From the NCBI GenBank assembly GCA_011799875.1, contig CM022303.1:547539368-547603367 (forward strand): a stretch of DNA of 64,000 nt. The letters are read 5' to 3'. Positions 44,993 through 56,398 of the stretch are shown piece after piece; the stretch's first letter is position 1, and the number at the start of each line of letters is the position of its first letter. The notes below the pieces were generated by a model. It was given only the letters and a program-made list of their open reading frames with translations, was not told the origin of the DNA and made no database searches. The translations under genes and the position numbers were made by a program. Source of the DNA: Thinopyrum elongatum (taxonomy: Eukaryota > Streptophyta > Magnoliopsida > Poales > Poaceae).

Positions 44993-45600
44993 ATGGCGCA
45001 GAAGGATCATCTGCCACTAGTCTTCAACTTTGGTGAAGTCGACTCCGAGCCGGAGGAGATAGAAAATAAGGAGGAATGGGGCCTCATGGACATGGCCCTG
45101 AACGAGTTGGCCGCGGCGGTTGCTGCCCCCGCGCCCGTCCCAGCTCCCATCCCCGCGCCCGCGCCAGCGACCATCCCCGTAGCATTGACGGGCTGGTCGC
45201 TGAGCACTATCGCAGAGTTGGAAGCCACGGGCGTCAGCGAGGTCTCCACGGACCCGCTCAAGCTCATGTACATGCCAGCGCCAGCGCCCAGCGCCCGTGC
45301 CCGTGCGCGCCCCTCCACCCACCACGGCGCCGGTCCCCGTGCGTTTGCTTGCACCCGCCGCACCCGTGCCCGTCCGCACGCCGCCCCTCAGCGGCATGGG
45401 ACGCCGCCATCGACCACTACCTCGCAGCGCTGCCAGTTGCCGTCCTCCCGCGCCCCGCCTGTCGATCGCGCGACGACATGATGTTTGATTTCCAAGTGAA
45501 GAACATTCTGTGGTGCCATGAAGACTTCAACAACGGCGTCCCGGAGGACGACAACGACAACGCTGGCGCGGCACGCCACCTCCGCCGCCTCCGGAAATAG
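44993..45600 (+). pseudogene. Small acidic, proline/alanine-rich ORF in duplicated block, copy A
   Basis: ATG at 44993 (MAQKDHLPLVFNFGEVDSE) follows a CCGCAGACCTCCACC leader. The N-terminus is acidic (EPEEIENKEEW), then Ala/Pro repeats (APVPAPIPAPAPATIP). Around 45190-45300 the frame shifts. The conserved end (AAIDHYLAA, DDMMFDFQVKNIL, then a basic RHLRRLRK) lies in another frame and stops at 45598-45600. About 200 residues when continuous. It sits among CACTA-type repeats, so it is probably a transposon passenger. No known domain. Confidence 0.45.
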
Positions 45601-45739
45601 TTTTCTTTTGGGTTAATACTGTATCTCGATCATATGAATATAAATTCGCAGTGTGACTGAATGAAAGATATGGTTTGAACGAACTTGCATTTTTCTCTCT
45701 TAATGTACAGACTTATCAAACAATTTTATTTTGAAAAAA

Positions 45740-46240
45740 AATTCAATGGTTTTTAAATATAAAACACTCATCGCAAACGTTTTAGTTAGAACACCCGTAT
45801 GCAAACCGACCGCTTCCCCAGGAAGCCAAGGGAAAATGTGCCGAGCAGGATTTGTGCAGCTCTTGATCGCAAACGTTTTAGATAGAACACCCGTATGCAA
45901 AGTGAGAGCTATGGTCTTCCCCCGTAAGTCAACGGAAAATTTGCAGCGCAGGATTTGTGCATCTCTTCAACGTAAACGGTTCAGATTGAATACGGTATGC
46001 AAAGCCAGACTTTGGCGCTAAGCCAAGAGAAAATGTGCTGAGCAGGATTTGTACATCCCTTCAACGCAAACGGTTGTTTTGGATGTCCTGTGTGCAACCA
46101 CGTACAGACAATTTGGTAAGATTTCCATCTGTCATATTTGGGTATATTGCCATTTGGCAAATTGGAAAGATTGACATTTGTTGATCTAGTAACATTGTCA
46201 TTTGTCAACCTTATAACACTGCGATTTGTCAAAATATGCA
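45740..46240. repeat. CACTA-type subterminal repeats, copy A
   Basis: Four units of ATCGCAAACGTTTTAG or ACGCAAACGGTT followed about 20 bases later by C(C/G)GTATGCAAA, and then repeated ATTTGTCAA words (46130-46220). This is the same style of repeat as at 38230-38400 in CACTA II, suggesting this block is the other end of a related element. Confidence 0.55.
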
Positions 46241-46555
46241 CCTAAAAATCACTAGCACTATCTATTTTTTGCAACTAAAATTCAGTAATTAAGCATAGAT
46301 TTCATTCATAGATTAAGCAGTCGTTCTTTATACAAATAGTTCAACTCGACAGCTGAACCGACCAAACTTTTCCCCAATTGATGCCAACCATGAACTGAAA
46401 TAGCTAGTTCAACTATATATACTAGCTAATTTTAAGTACGTTGTACAGTTTCATCACATCTATAGTCAGATGAACTGAACAAAATAGCCCCTAAATACTA
46501 CTACTATGGAGGGGCTTTATACTACTTCCGGTAGCCTCTCCTCTGCCGAGCGCGC

Positions 46556-46744
46556 TTAGTAAGAGGCGGCGGAGGAGGAGCCTACCGACGAGCTGGACAA
46601 CTGCAATACAGTGCCTGCCGCTGCTGCACCTTCAGCGACGCTCACCTCGAACGCCTTCTGCCGCTCCAGACGACCCCTCTCGAAGCGGTGGTTCTCCTCG
46701 TAGATCTCCTGATTCCTCGCCTCTGCGGCGGCATGTGCTGCGGC
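46556..46744 (-). pseudogene. C-terminal Ala/Glu-rich coding fragment, copy A, cut by LTR insertion
   Basis: The minus-strand frame enters at 46744 (AAAHAAAEARNQEIYEENHR), continues FERGRLERQKAFEV and ends in a serine-rich tail at TAA 46556-46558. The gypsy LTR at 46745 removed the upstream part. It resembles the helical ORF at 41288-41902. Confidence 0.4.
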
Positions 46745-48293
46745 TGATACGTCTCCAACGTATCTATAATTTTTATTGTTCCATGCTATTATATTATCTG
46801 TTTTGGATGTTTTATATGCTATTTTATATTATTTTTGGGACTAACTTATTAACCTAGAGCCCAGTGACAGTTTTTGTTTTTTTCCTTGTTTTTATGCCTC
46901 GCAGAAAAGGAATACCAAACGGAGTCCAAACGGAATAAAACTTCATGATGATTTTTCTTGGACCAGAAGACACCCAGGGGACTTGGAGTCCAAGTCAGAA
47001 GAGCCACGAGGAGGCAACAAGGGTGGAGGGCGCGCCCCCCTACCTTGTGGGCCCCTTGGGACTCCCCTAACCTAGCTCTTCGTCCTATATATTCACAAAT
47101 ATTCCCAAACCATCAGAGGCATCCACGAAAATACTTTTCCACCGCCGCAACCTTCTGTTCCCGTGAGATCCCATCTTGGGGCCTTTTCCGGCATCCTGCC
47201 GGCGGGGGAATCGATCATGGAGGGCTTCTACATCAACACCATTACCCTTCCGATGAAGCGTGAGTAGTTTACCTCAGACCTACGGGTCCATAGCTAGTAG
47301 CTAGATGGCTTCTTCTCTCTCTTTGATTCTCAATACAACATTCTCCTTGATGTTCTTGGAGATCTATCCGATGTAATCTTCTTTTGCGGTGTGTTTGTCG
47401 AGATCCGATGAATTGTGGATTTATGATCAGCTTATCTATGAATATTATTTGAATCTTCTCTGAATTATTTTATGCGTGATTTAATATCTTTGTATTTCTC
47501 TTTGAATTATCGGTTTGGTTTGGCCAACTAGATTGGTTTTTCTTGCAATGGGAGAGGTGCTTAGCTTTGGGTTCAATCTTGCGTGATTTCACCCAGTGAT
47601 AAAGTAGGGGTAGCGAGACACGTATTGCATTATTGCCATCGAGGATAAAAAGATGGGGTTTTAATCATATTGTTTGAGTTAATTCCTCTACATCATGTCA
47701 TCTTACTTAATGCGTTACTCCGTTCTTTATGAACTTAATACTCTAGATGCATGCTGGATAGCGGTCGATGTGTGGAGTAATAGTAGTAGATGCATGGCAG
47801 GAGTCGGTCTACTTGACACGGACGTGATGCCTATATGCATAATCATTGCCTTGGATATCGTCATAACTTTGCGCTTTTCTATCAATTGCTCGACAGTAAT
47901 TTGTTCACCCACCGTATTATTTACCTTCATGAGAGAAGCCTCTAGTGAAACCTATGGCCCCTGGGTCAATTTTCCATCATATTACTTTCCGATCTACTAT
48001 TTTGCAATCTTTTATTTTCAGATCTATATACCAAAAAACCCAAAAATATTTTATCTTTTGTTTATCTATCTCTATCAGATCTTACCTTTGCAAGTGACCG
48101 TGAAGGGATTGACAACCCCTTTATCGCGTTGGGTGCAAGTGTTTGATTGTTTGTGCAGGTGTTGGTGATTTGTGCGTTCTTCTCCTACTGGATTGATACC
48201 TTGGTTCTTAACTGAGGGAAATACTTACCTCTACTGTGCTGCATCACCGTTTCTTCTTCAAGGGAAAAACCAACACAAGCTCAAGAAGTAGCA
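46745..48293 (+). mobile_element. 5' LTR of type III gypsy element, copy A
   Basis: 1549 bp, TG...CA. Landmarks are CCGCCGCAACCTTCTGTTCC, GGGGGAATCGATCATGGAGG and CCGATGAATTGTGGATTTAT. Its ORF (47695-48168) is LTR sequence. Confidence 0.85.
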
Positions 48294-48304
48294 GGAAGAA
48301 TTTC

Positions 48305-48322
48305 TAGCGTCGTTGCCGGGGA
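48305..48322 (+). other. Primer-binding site, tRNA-Asp-like (type III copy A)
   Basis: TAGCGTCGTTGCCGGGGA, a slightly mutated form of the tRNA-Asp-complementary sequence also present in elements I and II, 11 bases after the LTR. Confidence 0.65.
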
Positions 48323-48548
48323 GATCTACGCCAAGTCAAGCCTACCAAGTACCCATCATAAACTCTCATCTCTTGCATTATATTATTCGCCATTTGCCCC
48401 TCGTTTTCCTCTCCCCCACTTCTAAAATGATTTTCAGAAAAATACAAAAAGATTTGCCTTTTTATTCGCCCTTCTTTCGTTCGATCTTTTGTTTACTTGT
48501 GTTACCATGTGCCTTCTTTTTGCTTGCATCTTCGCTTGCTAAAAGTTT

Positions 48549-49110
48549 ATGGATCCTCATCCACTTGCTAATCTTTTTAAGAGATCCAATTATGATGAAC
48601 CTATTGCTAGTGAGTTGAGTGCACTAGATTATCTTTATGAAGTTTTGCTTGAAATTTGTGAATCTGAAAATTGTGATGAAGTGTTAAAAGAAGAAATCTA
48701 TGAAGTGATTCACGATAGCTCCTTAGATGAAAAGCATGATTGCAATGGTTCTACTATAAATTCTATTAATGTCAGTTGTGCTAATGATATGCAAAACCCT
48801 AAGCTTGGGGATGCTACTTTTGCTAGGTCCACTACTTGTTGCAATGATCATGATTTGGGTGATTTTTCTTATGATCTTTAAAATTTATTTAAGCCTCATG
48901 ATGAATATGTTTGCAATAATATTGAAAGTGGGCTTGGAGAGGTCATGACTTTAGTTAATGTTAATCCCACTATCTTGGAGGAGTGTCAACTTTGCATGCA
49001 TGTGGATCATGTAGAGAATATTTTATGTGATAGTTATATTGTTGAATTTGATTATGATCCTACATGTAATTATTATGAGAGAGGAGAATATGGTTGTAGA
49101 AATTTTCATG
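48549..49110 (+). pseudogene. Internal ORF remnants of type III gypsy element, copy A (unknown protein)
   Basis: ATG at 48549 (MDPHPLANLFKRSNYDEP) opens an acidic frame of 110 residues (LYEVLLEICESENCDEVL, HDLGDFSYDL) ending at 48881. The same frame reads on after the stop (KPHDEYVCNN), then LEECQLCMHVDHVENIL and YDPTCNYYERGEYG to about 49110. Composition (acidic, Cys and Tyr rich, ending in NYYERG) recalls the ORF of elements I and II, so a distant common origin is plausible. No enzyme motif. Confidence 0.45.
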
Positions 49111-49970
49111 TCACTAAATTACCTCTCGTCATGTTGAGATTGCTATTATTTCTTTCTTCTTCCTTGCATATGCTATTTTTGCTTTTCTTGATAATTTGTT
49201 TGCTTATAAAATGCCTATGCATAGGAAATATGTTAGACTTAAACTCGCTTTTCACATGCTACATGATGCTTTCTTCGTGTTTCAATTGCTATCTTTCATG
49301 TGAGCATCATTAAAATTATCAATGCCTAGATAGGGGCGTTAAACAATAGCGCTCGTTGCGAGGCAACTCAATTTTATTTTTGTTCTTGCTTTATTTTGGT
49401 TCTGTTTTTCAATAAATTTTTCATCTAGCCTCTGGTTAGATGTCTTTTGGTGTTTTAATTAGTGTTTGTGCCAAGTAAGACCTTTGGGATGGCTTACGGT
49501 GATAGTTGATTTGATCTTGCTGAAAAACAGAAACTTTTGCATCCAGTCACAGAATTTTAATAATTCACTGGAGCGGTCAAAAACCCTGAATTTTTTACAC
49601 AGAATTTATATATGAATTGCCTCTGTTTTCCATTTGTTTCAGAATTTTTTAGAGTTACAGAAGTATTAGAACAATTCAGATCTTCGCAGACTGTTCTGTT
49701 TTTGGCAGATTCTGTTTTCTTTGTGTTGTTTGCTTATTTTGATGAATCTATGGGTAGTATCGGGGGGTATGAACCATGGAGAAGTTGGAATACAGTAGAT
49801 ATTACACCAATATAAATAAAGAATGAGTTCACAACAGTATAAAAAGTGGTCATTTTATTTTCTTGTACTAACGGATCTCACGAGTTTTCTGTTGAGTTTT
49901 GTGTTGTGAAGTTTTCAAGTTTTGGGTAAAGATTTGATGGACTATGGAATAAGGAGTGGCAACAGCCTAA
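49111..49970 (+). other. Non-coding internal sequence of type III gypsy element, copy A
   Basis: No gene was seen. It includes the AGCGCTCGTTGCGAGGCAAC motif near 49350 that parallels AGCGCTGCCAGGGAGGCAAC at 14829 in element II. Confidence 0.5.
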
Positions 49971-49971
49971 G

Positions 49972-50053
49972 CTTGGGGATGCCCAAGGCAACCCAAGGTA
50001 ATATTCAAGGACAACCAAGAGCCTAAGCTTGGGGATGCCCCGGAAGGCATCCC
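49972..50053 (+). other. Paired RNA stem-loops, type III copy A
   Basis: Hairpin 1 (49972-49997) pairs CTTGGG with CCCAAG and TGCC with GGCA around CAA. Hairpin 2 (50032-50053) pairs GGGATGCC with GGCATCCC around CCGGAA. Same arrangement as 15602-15683. Confidence 0.55.
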
Positions 50054-50179
50054 CTCTTTCATCTTCGTCTATCGGTAAATCTACTTGATTTTTCATCTTG
50101 ATTTGAATTACATAATGGGGTCACAGCGGCAATGGAGGGTGTTTGAATTGCTAGAACTTTTATCTGCAGTGAACATGCA

Positions 50180-52590
50180 ACTATATGTGTGTCGTAAAAA
50201 AATTGGAATTATTCAGGGTTCGTTTGGACAGGTTATACATTAAATTGGTTTTCTAGCCATTTCAGGTGCACAATTCAAAATTAAACTACATGCACATGCT
50301 CCGGTGCACCAACATGGGTTGTAAAATCATATATGTGTCCTTGGGTTTATGCTTATGTCCCATGCAAGAAATGGGGATGAATTTCGAACACCACGGCACC
50401 GTGGCTCTCTGGCAAACGTTGAGGTACTTGCTTTTGTAATTCTAGTAAATCCAAAACCTGTCTGAAATTCATGAACCTTGGCATGCTATCATGGAATGGC
50501 ATCAACATGCTGGGGTAAAAAATATTGTCCCATTTGGGGCAGGTTATGGTATAAGCTTCTCACAAGAAGCCTCATGGTTCCGTTAGGGAAACGTGTCACC
50601 TTTGTGGACAAAACGATATTCTTCGCCTCTTCTTGCTTTCAATTTTTTCTTGGTGTCAACATAGAACAACAGGAGTGTCGTGTTAAATTTTGAAATTTTT
50701 CGGGGATCGTTTGGACATTTTTATACGTTAACTGAGTTTTCTAGGCATTTATGTGCATAATTCAAAATTCAACTACATGCACATGCTTCAGTCCATAAAA
50801 ATGGGTTACAAAATCAAATGTGTGTCCTTGGTTGCAACCTTAGGTCACATGCAAGAAATAAGAATGAATGTCAAACACCATGACACTGTCGTTCGGCCGC
50901 TAACATTGAGGTACATGGTTTTAAAATTCTACTAAATCGAAAACTCGTCTGAAATTCATGAAACTTGACATGATATCATGGAACGGCATCGACATGCCGT
51001 GGTAAAAATATTGTCCCATTTGGGGCAGGTTTGGGTATAAGCTTCTCGCAAACCAGAGCTTCTCTCACAACAAGCCTGATCGTTTCGGTAGGGAACGTGC
51101 TACCTTGGGGGACGAAACGATATCTGTTGCCTCTTCTTACTTTCAAAAATTTTCTCGTGTCAACATAGAACAACAGGAGTGTTGTGTCAATTTTTGGGAT
51201 TTTTCGGGGTTCGCTTGGACATTTTTATACATTAACTGAGATTTCTATGCATTTATGTGCATAATTCAAATTTGAACTACATGCACATGCTGCAGTGCAT
51301 ATAAATGGGTTAAAAATTGAAATATGTGTCCTTGGTTGCATGCTTAAGTCCCATGCAAGAAATGAGAATGAGTGTCAAACACCTTGCCACCGTCGCTCGG
51401 CCGCTAACATTGAGATACATGGTTTTTAAATTCTAGTAAATCGAAAACGTGTCTGAAATTTATGAAACTTGACATGCTAGCATGGAACGGCATCAACATA
51501 CCGTGGTAAAAATATTGTCCCATTTGGGGCAGGTTGGGGTATAAGCTTCTCACAAACCAGAGCTTCTCACAACAAGCCTCGTGGTTACGGTAGGGAACAT
51601 TTCACCTTTCTGGACGAAACGATATCCGTTGCCTCTTCTTGATTTCAATTTTTTTTCTAGTGTCAACATAGAACAACATGAGGGTTGTGTTAATTTTAGG
51701 AATTTTTCGGGGTTCGTTTGGACATTTTTATACATTAACTAAGTTTTCTATACATTTATGTGCATAATTCAAATTTGAACTACAGGCACATGCTCTAGTG
51801 CATGTAAATTGTTTGAAAAATTAAATCTATGTCCTTGGCTACATGCTTCGGTCCCATGCAAGAAATGGGAATGAATGTCAAACACCCTGCCACCGTCGCT
51901 CGGCCGTAAACATTGAGATACATGATTTTTAAATTGTAGTAAATCCAAAACTCGTCTGAAGTTTGTGAAACTTGACATGCTATCATGGAGCGTCATCAAC
52001 ATGCTGTGGTAAAAAAATTGTCCCATTTGGGGCAGGTTTGGGTATAAGATTCTCGCAAACCAGAGCTTCTCACAACAAGCCTGATGGTTTCGGTAGGGAA
52101 CGTGCCACCTTTGGGGACGAAACGATATCCGTTGCCTCTTCTTGCTTTCAAAATTTTTCTAGTGTCAACATAGAACGACAGGAGTGTTGTGTCAATTTTT
52201 GGGATTTTTCTGGGTTCGCTTGGACATTTTTATACATTAACTGGGTTTTCTGGCATTTTATCTACATAATTCAAATTTGAACTACATGCACATGCTCCAG
52301 TGCAGAAAAATGGGTTGACATATGAAATGTGTGTCCTTGGGTGCATGCTTAGGTCCCATGCAAGAAATGGGAATGAATTTCAAACACCAGGGCACTGTTG
52401 GTTGCCGGCAAAACATTGAGATACTTTGTTTTTAAATTCTAGTAAAAATCCAGAAATTGTCTGAAATTCATGAAACTTGGCATGCTATCATGGAATGGCA
52501 CCCGACATGCTGTGGTATTTTTCGTGTCCATTTTGAGAGAAGGCGCACTCGAATAACAGCCAACAAAGGCATTTTGAAAAAATAGCTGCC
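50180..52590. repeat. Tandem array of about 504-bp units, copy B
   Basis: Unit-for-unit counterpart of 42190-44600; each unit is closer to its positional partner in copy A than to its neighbours, showing the array expanded before the 8-kb duplication. Confidence 0.85.
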
Positions 52591-52969
52591 ACTTTAACAT
52601 CTCAAATGTTTGTATAATTTAATTCGTGTGTGTTATGTTAACCATTCACGTGACGCCACGTGTCTAGATTTTAATGGCTATAGGAGGTGCCGTGCGGATA
52701 GCTGCTTGACTAAATGGGAGGCGTGCGAGCGCAGTCTGGTGCGCAGACTGACCGAGAGGCGTGCAAGCTTTCCTCCAATGCGCAGGCTCACCGGGAAGCG
52801 TGCGAGCTGTACGCTGCGCAGGCTCACTGGGAAGCGAGCCCTTTGACTTCCATGGCCGCCCGCCTTGCTCGCATCCTTTCCATTAATGGCGCCCGGGCCA
52901 CTGTTTAATACGGGCGGCCTTACTGTTCGCCTCCCATTCCCTTCCCTCCCGCAGACCTCCACCAACGCC

Positions 52970-53568
52970 ATGGCGCAGAAGGATCATCTGCCACTAGTCT
53001 TCAAGTTTGGTGAAGTCGACTCTGAGCCGGAGGAGATAGAAAATAAGGAGGAATGGGGCCTCATGGACATGGTCCTGAACGAGCTGGCCACGGCAGTTGC
53101 TGCCCCCGCGCCCGTCCCAGCTCCCATCCCCGCGCCCGCGCCAGCGACTATCCCCGTAGCATTGACGGGCTAGTCGCCGAGCACTATCGCAGAGTTGGAA
53201 GCCGCGGGCATCAGCGAGGTCTCCACGGACCCGCGCGAGCTCATGTACATGCCAGCGCCAGAGCCGTGCCCGTGCGCGCCCCTCCACCCACCGCTACGCC
53301 GGTCCCCGTGCGTTTGCCTGCACCCGCCGCACCCGTGCCCGTGCGCACGCCCCCCTCAGCGGCATGGGACGCCGCCATCGACCACTACCTCGCAGCGCCG
53401 CGAGTTGCCGTCCTCCCGCGCCCCGCCCGTCGATCGCGCGACGACATGATGTTTGATTTCCAAGTGAAGAACATTTTGTGCTGCCTTGAAGACTTCAACA
53501 ACGGCGTCCCGGAGAACGACAACGACAACGCCGGCGCGGCACGCCACCTCCGCCGCCTCCGGAAATAG
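52970..53568 (+). pseudogene. Small acidic, proline/alanine-rich ORF, copy B
   Basis: Counterpart of 44993-45600. ATG 52970 (MAQKDHLPLVFKFGEVDSE) reads to an in-frame TAG at 53171-53173, where copy A has TGG. The C-terminal part (PVPVRAPPP, AAIDHYLAAPRVAVLP, DDMMFDFQVKNIL, NGVPENDNDNAGAA) lies in a different frame and ends at 53568. The frame slip is shared with copy A, so it predates the duplication. Confidence 0.45.
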
Positions 53569-53699
53569 TTTTTTTGGGTTTAATACTGTATCTCGATCAT
53601 ATGAATATAAATTTGCAGTGTGACTGAATGAAAGATATGGTTTGAACGAACTTGCGTTTTTCTCTCTTAATGTACAGACTTATCAAAGGATTTTATTTT

Positions 53700-54210
53700 G
53701 AAAAAAATGTCAATGGTTTTTAAATATAAAACACTCATCGCAAATGTTTTAGTCAGAACACCCGTATGCAAACCGACAGCTTCCCCAGGAAGCCAAGGGA
53801 AAATGTGCCGAGCAGGATTTGTGCAGCTCTTGATCGCAAACGTTTTAGATAGAACAACCGTATGCAAAGTGAGAGCTATGGTCTTCCCCCGTAAGTCAAC
53901 GGAAAATTCGCAGCGCAGGATTTGTGCATCTCTTCAACACAAACGGTTCAGATTGAATATGGTATGCAAAGCCAGACTTCGGCGCTAAGCCAAGAGAAAA
54001 TGTGCCGAGCAGGATTTGTACATCCCTTCAACGCAAAGGGTTGTTTTGGATGACCCGTGTGCAACCACGTGCAGACAATTTGGTAAGATTTGCATCTGTC
54101 ATATTTGGGTATATTGCCATTTGTCAAACTGGAAAGATTGACATTTGTTGATCTAGTAACATTGCCATTTGTCAACCTTGTAACACTGCGATTTGTCAAA
54201 ATATGCAGCT
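53700..54210. repeat. CACTA-type subterminal repeats, copy B
   Basis: Same units as 45740-46240, with a few substitutions (for example CGCAAAGGGTT instead of CGCAAACGGTT near 54032). Confidence 0.55.
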
Positions 54211-54522
54211 AAAAATCACTAGCAGTATCTAATTTTTGCAACTAAAATTCAGTAATTAAGCATAGATTTCATTCATAGATTAAGCAGTCATTCTTTATAC
54301 AAATAGTTCAACTTGACAGCTGAACCGACCAAACTTTTCCCCAATTGTTGCCAACCACGTACTGAAATAGCTAGTTCAACTATATATACTAGCTAATTTT
54401 AAGTACGTTGTACAGTTTCACCACATCTATAGTCAGATGAACTGAACAAAATAGCCCCTAAATACTACTACTACGGAGGGGCATTGTACTACTTTCGGCA
54501 GCCTCTCCTCTATCGAGCGCGC

Positions 54523-54711
54523 TCAGTAAGAGGCAGCGGAGGAGGAGCCTACCGACGAGCTGGACAACTGCAATACGGTGCCTGCCGCTGCTGCACCTTC
54601 AGCGACGCTCACCTCGAAAGCCCTCTGCCGCTCCAGACGACCCCTCTCGAAGCGGTGGTTCTCCTCGTAGATCACCTGATTCCTCGCCCCTGCGGCGGCG
54701 TGTGCTGCGGC
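54523..54711 (-). pseudogene. C-terminal Ala/Glu-rich coding fragment, copy B
   Basis: Counterpart of 46556-46744, ending in TGA (54523-54525) instead of TAA and cut at 54712 by the same LTR insertion. Confidence 0.4.
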
Positions 54712-56398
54712 TGATACGTCTCCAACGTATCTATAATTTTTTATTGTTCCATGCTATTAGATTATCTGTTTTGGATGTTTTCTATGCATTAATATGCTAT
54801 TTTTTATTATTTTTGGGACTAACTTATTAACCTAGAGCCCAGTGCCAGTGTCAGTTTCTGTTTTTTCCTTGTTTTTAAGCCTCGCAGAAAAGGAATACCA
54901 AACGGAGTTTAAACGGAATAAAACTTCACGATGATTTTTCTTAGACCAGAAGACACCCAGGGGACTTGGAGTCCAAGTCAGAAGAGCCACGAGGCGGCGA
55001 CAAGGGTGGAGGGCGCGCCCCCCTACCTTGTGGGCCCCTAGGGACTTCCCTGACCTAGCTCTTCGTCCTATATATTCACAAATATTCCCAAACCATCAGA
55101 GGCATCCATGAAAACACTTTTCCACCGCCGCAACCTTCTGTTCCCGTGAGATCCCATCTTGGGGCCTTTTCTGGCATCCTGCCGGAGGGGGAATCGATCA
55201 CGGAGGGCTTCTACATCAACACCATTGCCCTTCCGATGAAGCGTGAGTAGTTTATCTCAGACCTACGGGTCCATATCTAGTAGCTAGATGGCTTCTTCTC
55301 TCTCTTTGATTCTCAATACAACGTTCTCCTTGATGTTCTTGGAGATCTATCCGATGTAATCTTCTTTTGCGGTGTGTTTGTCGAGATCCGATGAATTGTG
55401 GATTTATGATCAGCTTATCTATGAATATTATTTGAATCTTCTCTGAATTCTTTTATGCATGATTTAATATCTTTGTATTTCTTCGAATTATCGGATTGGT
55501 TTGGTCAACTAGATTGGTTTTCTTGCAATGGGAGAGGTGCTTAGCTTTGGGTTCAATCTTGGGTGATTTTACCTAGTGACAAAGTAGGGGTAGCGAGACA
55601 CGTATTGCATTGTTGCCATCGAGGATAAAAAGATGAGGTTTTCATCATATTGTTTGAGTTAATTCCTCTACATCATGTCATCTTACTTAAGGCGTTACTC
55701 CGTTCTTTATGAACTTAATACTCTAGATGCATGCTGGATAGCGGTCGATGTGTGGAGTAATAGTAGTAGATGCAGGCAGGAGTCAGTCTACTTGACACGG
55801 ACGTGATGCTTATATGCATAATCATTGCCTTGGATATCGTCATAACTTTGAGCTTTTCTATCAATTGCTCGACAGTAATTTGTTCACCCACCATATTATT
55901 TACCTTCATGAGAGAAGCCTCTAGTGAAACCTATGGCCCCCGGGTCAATTTTCCATCATATTACTTTCCGATCTACTATTTTGCAATCTTTTATTTTCAG
56001 ATCTATATACCAAAAAACCTAAAAATATTTTATCTTTTGTTTATCTATCTCTATCAGATCTTACCTTTGCAAGTGACCGTGAAGGGATTGACAACCCCTT
56101 TATCACGTTGGGTGCAAGTGTTTGATTGTTTGTGCAGGTGTTGGTGATTTGTGCGTTCTTCTCCTACTGGATTGATACCTTGGTTCTTAACTGAGGGAAA
56201 TACTTACCTCTGAAACAATTTTCAGAAAAATATAAAAAGATTTGCCTTTTTATTCGCCCTTCTTCCGTTCGATCTTTTGTTTGCTTGTGTTACCATGTGC
56301 CTTCTTTTTGCTTGCATCTTCGCTTGCTAAAAGTTTATGGATCCTCATCCACTTGCTAATCTTTTTAAGAGATCCAATTATGATGAACCTATTGCTAG
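54712..56398 (+). mobile_element. Type III gypsy element, copy B (LTR plus ORF start)
   Basis: LTR 54712-56211 lacks its last approximately 80 bases. The deletion fuses LTR sequence to the interior at TACCTCTGAAACAATTTTC. The ORF start (MDPHPLANLFKRS at about 56338) is cut after some 20 codons by the next insertion at 56399. Confidence 0.85.

Larger units (their letters stand above)
42088..50078. repeat. Tandem segmental duplication, copy A (about 8 kb)
   Basis: The whole block realigns with 50079-56398 in the same order and orientation: the same non-coding lead (starting ATCTACTTGATTTTTCATC), 504-bp array, small ORF, subterminal repeats, Ala-rich frame and gypsy insertion at the identical site. 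The offset is 7991 at the start and 7967 at the LTR, owing to small indels. The retrotransposon was therefore present before the duplication. Confidence 0.93.
46745..50078 (+). mobile_element. Gypsy-type LTR retrotransposon, type III, copy A (5' half)
   Basis: 5' LTR 46745-48293 (TGATACGTCTCCAACG ... AAGTAGCA), primer site at 48305, short ORFs, then non-coding sequence up to the duplication junction at 50078. The 3' part and LTR are absent because the tandem-duplication join lies inside the element. No polymerase was seen. The LTR is the same type as fragments at 9167 and 54712. Confidence 0.85.
50079..56398. repeat. Tandem segmental duplication, copy B (truncated on the right)
   Basis: Repeats 42088-48601 with scattered substitutions, a 17-bp deletion near 50562, and a roughly 200-bp deletion at 56211 that removes the LTR end and primer site. 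It is interrupted at 56399 by another LTR element. At the left join, GTCTATCGGTA of the gypsy interior meets AATCTACTTGATT. Confidence 0.93.
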
